A stretch of 64,000 bases of DNA from Mariniflexile sp044335535 (GTDB lineage Bacteria; Bacteroidota; Bacteroidia; Flavobacteriales; Flavobacteriaceae), in contig NZ_JBIQVZ010000002.1 of the NCBI RefSeq assembly GCF_044335535.1, positions 434,001 through 498,000 of the forward strand, in the 5' to 3' direction. This document shows positions 60,362 to 64,000 of the stretch, piece after piece. The stretch's first letter is position 1. Each line of letters begins with the position of its first letter. Under the pieces are notes generated by a model. That model was not told the origin of the DNA, ran no database searches, and was given only the letters and a program-made list of their open reading frames with translations. A program made the translations under genes and the position numbers.

Positions 60362-61505
60362 TGTCTTCATTTTCTATGGCCACCCAAACATTGCCTTTGT
60401 GGTGGGATTCAACTACCTTTTCAATAAAACCGATCCCTCTCACCCCATCCATCATTGTGGGGAACTCGCCTTGGTCATACGGCTCTTTGTTAATGGCCCT
60501 TGCTACTCCTTTGTAAATATTCCCCATCGCATCAAATATACCTTCAGGATGTCCTGGCGGTAATTTAGTTCCTTCCAACGACAAACCGGAATTATAAGAA
60601 TGCCCCGGTTTTAAAACACGAAGTGGCCTGCCTTCTTCCATCAAGTACAAATGATTGGGGTTTTCTTGCTCCCATTTCAGGCCCGCCTTATCCCCGTATA
60701 CCTTGACTATAAAATTATTTTCTTCCCCTGTTGCTATTTGGCTTGCGCATATAACACCTTTAATATTATTGGTACAGCGTAACAAAACTGTCCCGTCCAC
60801 ATCCATCTGGTTATCCGTATATACATAATTCAAATCTGCCAGAACGGATTCTATTTTCTCTCCAGACACATACTCAAGCATGTCAAATGCATGTGTGCCG
60901 ATATCGCCGATACAACAACTAATTCCTGCCTTTTCAGGGTTCAACCGCCATGTCGCTGATCGTTTTTCCTTATCATGGATAATTGGGTTGATCCATCCTT
61001 GATAATATTGGGCATCTATTTTATGGATGTTCCCTAATTCCCCATTTTTTACCATGTGCCGCATTTGACGAACCATTGGATAACCGGTATAGGTATAGGT
61101 TACCGCAAATACAGTCCGTGATTTTTTTAATGAGGCTTTTAAAACCTTTGCTTCTTCATAAGTTGTTGTTATTGGTTTTTCACAAATGACGTGAAAACCA
61201 TTGTCCAACAGCTTTTTAGCCATTGGAAAATGAAGAAAATTAGGGGTAAGAATCGATACGGCCTGCATTCTTTCTTCCCTTGGAAGTTTTAGCTCTTCTT
61301 CAACTAGGGTATCAAAATCTTTATAAATCCTGTTGGTTGGCACCCCTATTTGTTCGGCAAAACCTAGATTTTCTTCCCATACAGGGTTAAAAACACCTCC
61401 AACTAGTTGATATTTACCGTACATGGTGGAAGCAATTCTATGGAGCACCCCAATTAAAGAGTCTCCGCCGCCGCCCAATATGCCCAATCTTATTTTTTTA
61501 CTCAT
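60348..61505 (-). CDS. Gfo/Idh/MocA-family NAD(P)-dependent oxidoreductase
   Basis: This 385-aa cytoplasmic dehydrogenase oxidises or reduces a sugar or inositol-type substrate. The Rossmann start is RLGILGGGGDSLIG. VSILTPNFLHFPMAKKLLD and HVICEKPITTTYEEA (with the EKP motif) complete the cofactor domain. The catalytic region includes GISCCIGDIGTHAFDMLEYV, holding the usual Asp-x-x-x-His. No signal peptide is seen, unlike many PUL-located Gfo/Idh/MocA proteins. It overlaps the isomerase gene by 14-23 bp and follows the MFS gene by 9 bp. The trio looks like import followed by oxidation. Confidence 0.92.
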   Translation of the reverse strand: MSKKIRLGILGGGGDSLIGVLHRIASTMYGKYQLVGGVFNPVWEENLGFAEQIGVPTNRIYKDFDTLVEEELKLPREERMQAVSILTPNFLHFPMAKKLLDNGFHVICEKPITTTYEEAKVLKASLKKSRTVFAVTYTYTGYPMVRQMRHMVKNGELGNIHKIDAQYYQGWINPIIHDKEKRSATWRLNPEKAGISCCIGDIGTHAFDMLEYVSGEKIESVLADLNYVYTDNQMDVDGTVLLRCTNNIKGVICASQIATGEENNFIVKVYGDKAGLKWEQENPNHLYLMEEGRPLRVLKPGHSYNSGLSLEGTKLPPGHPEGIFDAMGNIYKGVARAINKEPYDQGEFPTMMDGVRGIGFIEKVVESHHKGNVWVAIENEDNEDN

Positions 61506-61514
61506 TAATATATT

Positions 61515-62741
61515 TTAAGCTTTATACACTACTTTCTCATTCTTAAAAAAGATGGCAAAAAATACAAAAACCCCTATAGCAAAAAGAGCAGGAAAGGTCC
61601 ACACAGCTTGCCAACCATGTTCCCCTGTTTTTAAGAGGTTTCTGTCAACTATGTTCCCAGCTACCCAAAACCCTACCAACATGCCTACTCCGTAGGTTGT
61701 CAAGGTAATCAAGCCTTGGGCTGCATTCTTTATTTTATCTCCCGCTTTGGAATCGGTATAAATCTGTCCGGACACAAAAAAGAAGTCATAACAGATACCA
61801 TGTAACGCGATACCTATTACCAGCATAAAAAACAAATCCCCCCTATTGCCTAAAGCAAACAGCCCATATCGGATGGCCCAGGCCAACATTCCAAAGAGAA
61901 TCGTTCTTTTGAACCCGTACTTTTTAAAGAAAAAAGGCAACAGCAACATAAAAGCGACTTCTGAAAGCTGACCTACAGAGGCCCATGCTGTTGAATTCTC
62001 TACTTTATATTCTGTTAAGAAGGGGCTAATGTTCTGGTAATAAAACGCCAACGGAATGCAGATCAAAACCGAGGACACAAAGAACACCAAAAAGTTCCTG
62101 TCCTTTAAGAGTTCTAACGCTTCCAAACCTAGGATGTCTGAAATGCCCACTTTCTCCACTTTTCCTTTGGGAGGTGTTTTGGGCAACGTGAAACTAAAAA
62201 CGCCCAATAAGGCGGATGCCACTGCTACCATTATAAATGTGTTTGAGAGCATGCCATGTCTTATGCTTTCTATTGAGTCCCATTTAAAGACAAAACTTAT
62301 GGCTAAACCTGCCAAGATCCATCCCATGGTCCCAAAAACCCTTACCCTTGGAAATTGCTTTGCGGGGTCATCCATTTGATTAAATGACACTGAATTCACC
62401 AAGGCCAACGTTGGCATATAAACTATCATATACCCTAAAACATATGGATAGAATACAGCAAACTCTGTTGATTCCGACATTCGATACATTAAAAAAGCCC
62501 CCGCAAGATGCAGTGCCCCCAAAATTTTTTCAGCATTGAAAAAACGGTCGGCAATTAAACCAATTACAAAGGGCGCTATAATGGCACCCCATGATTGGGT
62601 GGAATATGCCATGCCCGTTTCCGATCCCGTAGCACCTAGATCGTTCCCTAAAAAAGAACCCAGTGTCACGAACCATCCGCCCCAAATGAAAAATTCGAGG
62701 AACATCATCAAGGACAATTCATATTGGGTCGATCTTTCCAT
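61515..62741 (-). CDS. MFS transporter, nucleoside:H+ symporter (NHS)-like
   Basis: This is a 408-aa inner-membrane carrier with about 12 hydrophobic helices. The start ELSLMMFLEFFIWGGWFVTLGSFL and the block GLIADRFFNAEKILGALHLAGA are typical of the NHS family (NupG/XapB-like, Nuc_H_symport). FPRVRVFGTMGWILAG and GICYDFFFVSGQIYTD are further family marks. In Bacteroidota such carriers next to Gfo/Idh/MocA and TIM-barrel genes probably import sugars or oxidised sugars rather than nucleosides. It is 42 bp after the secreted isomerase-like gene and 9 bp before the oxidoreductase gene. Confidence 0.92.
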   Translation of the reverse strand: MERSTQYELSLMMFLEFFIWGGWFVTLGSFLGNDLGATGSETGMAYSTQSWGAIIAPFVIGLIADRFFNAEKILGALHLAGAFLMYRMSESTEFAVFYPYVLGYMIVYMPTLALVNSVSFNQMDDPAKQFPRVRVFGTMGWILAGLAISFVFKWDSIESIRHGMLSNTFIMVAVASALLGVFSFTLPKTPPKGKVEKVGISDILGLEALELLKDRNFLVFFVSSVLICIPLAFYYQNISPFLTEYKVENSTAWASVGQLSEVAFMLLLPFFFKKYGFKRTILFGMLAWAIRYGLFALGNRGDLFFMLVIGIALHGICYDFFFVSGQIYTDSKAGDKIKNAAQGLITLTTYGVGMLVGFWVAGNIVDRNLLKTGEHGWQAVWTFPALFAIGVFVFFAIFFKNEKVVYKA

Positions 62742-62783
62742 CTGTTTTAGTTTAGTTAGTTTTGTTTGTTTGTTTTTCTGGTT

Positions 62784-63779
62784 TTATTTTAAAGACTCTG
62801 CTGCATTTAACAAAAGTGCCTTAGTAGCTAGAGTCCCTTCTTCCTCACTTAACCTATCCCCTTCATATTCAACACCTATATAACTGCTATACCCAGAATT
62901 CTTTACTATTTGCAACATCTTATAATAATCAATTTTAGTTTCATTGCCCTTTTCGTCAAAATCATATGACTTGGCACTTACTCCTTTGGCCATTGGCATC
63001 ATTTCCTCTACCCCTTTATACCTGTTATAATCTTTTCCCCCTGCACAGGTATTATCTTCGTTCTTTTCCATACAAAAATTACCGAAATCCGGAAGCACCC
63101 CTACATTGGGCAGGTGCACTTCTTGAATGACCTCTACAAGCATCGCTGCATTGGATGAGAACCCACCATGGTTCTCTACAATAATATTTATATGCTTATC
63201 GGCTGCGTACCCTGCCAACCTTGAAAGTCCTGCTACTGAGGCTTCTTCCCATTCTTTTGCTCCTGACGACCCACGCAGATTAACACGTATGGAATGGCAC
63301 CCTAATCTCTGACCGGCATCTACCCATTTTTTATGGTTTTCCACAGCTTCATTCCTATCGGCTTCATCTGGAGATGCCAAATCACCTTCTTCATCAACCA
63401 TGATCAATACATTTCTTACCCCACTTAACTCACTCATTGCATTCAAAGAATCTATTACCTTGTCAAATCCTAATTTTTTTATTTCTTTTAAATATAACAT
63501 ACTGACATATTCCACACCTTCAAATCCCATTTCTTTCGCTATAGGAGCAAATTGAAACAAATCCTTTTCCTTTTTCCTGAAAGATCTGTGCAAAGACCAT
63601 TGTGCCAATGACAATTTGAAGAAAGGTACTTTTTGAACGGATTCTATAACATCACTTTGAAGTTGTTCCGGTTTTTCATTGCTCATATTTTTACAACTGA
63701 AAAACAGAACAATTACCAATAAAGTAATTGATAGATAAATTATTATATAGGTTATTCTTACAAAAGCTTTTAATTTCAT
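62784..63779 (-). CDS. Exported sugar isomerase/epimerase-like TIM-barrel lipoprotein
   Basis: This 331-aa protein has a lipoprotein signal (VIVLFFSC, Cys29) and then a xylose-isomerase-like TIM barrel. Motifs are LSLAQWSLHRSF, FEGVEYVSML, INIIVENHGGFSSNAAML, GVLPDFGNFC and SYIGVEYEGD, with Glu, Asp, His and Glu in metal-ligand positions. An isomerase fold outside the cytoplasm is unusual by classic rules but common near PULs and 3-keto-sugar pathways. It could act on an oxidised disaccharide in the periplasm. It lies 42 bp before the MFS gene and is likely in the same operon. Confidence 0.85.
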   Translation of the reverse strand: MKLKAFVRITYIIIYLSITLLVIVLFFSCKNMSNEKPEQLQSDVIESVQKVPFFKLSLAQWSLHRSFRKKEKDLFQFAPIAKEMGFEGVEYVSMLYLKEIKKLGFDKVIDSLNAMSELSGVRNVLIMVDEEGDLASPDEADRNEAVENHKKWVDAGQRLGCHSIRVNLRGSSGAKEWEEASVAGLSRLAGYAADKHINIIVENHGGFSSNAAMLVEVIQEVHLPNVGVLPDFGNFCMEKNEDNTCAGGKDYNRYKGVEEMMPMAKGVSAKSYDFDEKGNETKIDYYKMLQIVKNSGYSSYIGVEYEGDRLSEEEGTLATKALLLNAAESLK

Positions 63780-63809
63780 TTTTTAATATTTATTTTTTTT
63801 CTAATAAAA

Positions 63810-64000
63810 TCATAATCCAGGTCCCTTTAGTTTTAAACTTTTAACTTCATTTTTATTCTTAAAAATGTATGAACGCCAAAAACCAATAAAAACCAATATA
63901 GTTGAAATTGTCCCGCCCATATAAGACCATTGATTATCCAACTGAAATCCTTCCGGAGCAATTAATATATAGGTACTAGATACCATTGTCATAAAAACAG
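63810..64000 (-). CDS. C-terminal end of a membrane protein (partial)
   Basis: A minus-strand frame enters from the right edge and stops with TGA at 63812-63810. The visible 63 residues contain two hydrophobic stretches (MTMVSSTYILIAP and MGGTISTILVFIGFWRSYIF) and a basic tail (KNKNEVKSLKLKG). It looks like the last helices of a transporter, perhaps a sodium/solute symporter or permease. Not enough is present to name it. It is in line with the downstream sugar cluster (30-bp gap). Confidence 0.55.
   Translation of the reverse strand, partial: VFMTMVSSTYILIAPEGFQLDNQWSYMGGTISTILVFIGFWRSYIFKNKNEVKSLKLKGPGL

Noticed and set aside
1..64000. CRISPR arrays, rRNA genes, complete IS elements, prophage genes
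   Set aside because: None found by reading: no regularly spaced repeats, no rRNA signature, and only fragments of transposase genes.

Overview
The window comes from a low-GC member of the Bacteroidota, most likely a marine Flavobacteriaceae. The signs are a SusC/SusD pair with an ECF-sigma/FecR switch, a T9SS-type C-terminal sorting domain, many secreted sulfatases, the gene order tpx-dgkA-ftsK-lolA-lptF/G-ribB, and a TTTG-N20-TAnnTTTG promoter in front of a tRNA gene. No species is assigned.

Left part (1-12.5 kb, core genome). A truncated small conserved gene and a bidirectional terminator are followed by katG on the minus strand. A plus-strand run then encodes thiol peroxidase, diacylglycerol kinase, the FtsK translocase, a LolA-like carrier, an LptF/LptG permease and a RibB protein with a decayed RibA-like half. 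Two minus-strand genes (DegT/DnrJ/EryC1 aminotransferase, nitroreductase) and tRNA-Ser(UGA) with its promoter and terminator complete it.

Boundary (12.5-16 kb). An ISL3-type transposase fragment abuts a 5'-truncated DUF2461-like gene just after the tRNA. Next come an eight-heme cytochrome c/HEAT/TPR lipoprotein and a 43-codon remnant of galT.

Main part (16-57.6 kb, all minus strand): a large polysaccharide utilization locus (PUL). In transcription order it holds a sulfatase; ECF sigma factor, FecR anti-sigma factor, SusC with an STN signalling domain, and SusD; a heparin-lyase-I-like multidomain enzyme; an exported polysaccharide pyruvyl transferase-like protein; a GH28-like protein; two duplicated SGNH hydrolases; a DUF1593 protein; three sulfatases interleaved with a sialate-O-acetylesterase-like protein; GH88; a second lyase-like protein; an alpha/beta hydrolase; an AXE1 esterase; GH28; GH2; GH3; two more GH28; a beta-propeller protein; and a fifth sulfatase. 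The set suggests a sulfated, O-acetylated, uronic-acid-containing heteropolysaccharide. Lyases would open uronate links, GH88 would remove unsaturated ends, sulfatases and esterases would strip substituents, and GH28/GH2/GH3 would trim the rest. This substrate is inferred; I do not recognise the combination as a textbook PUL.

Right part (57.7-64 kb). A TIM-barrel lipoprotein, two xylose-isomerase-like TIM-barrel proteins, a Gfo/Idh/MocA oxidoreductase, a nucleoside:H+-symporter-like MFS carrier and the end of a membrane protein form a probable import and sugar-oxidation cluster. A 40-nt palindrome separates most of it from the PUL.

The most informative unexplained signals are scars inside the PUL. 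A GH28 tail plus SGNH gene is tandemly duplicated (40.7-42.6 kb). An IS3-OrfA/GH3-tail chimera lies at 45.2-45.4 kb. A pyruvyl transferase start is joined to a GH28 end at 47.7-48.3 kb. Together they indicate repeated module duplication, IS activity and deletion in this locus.
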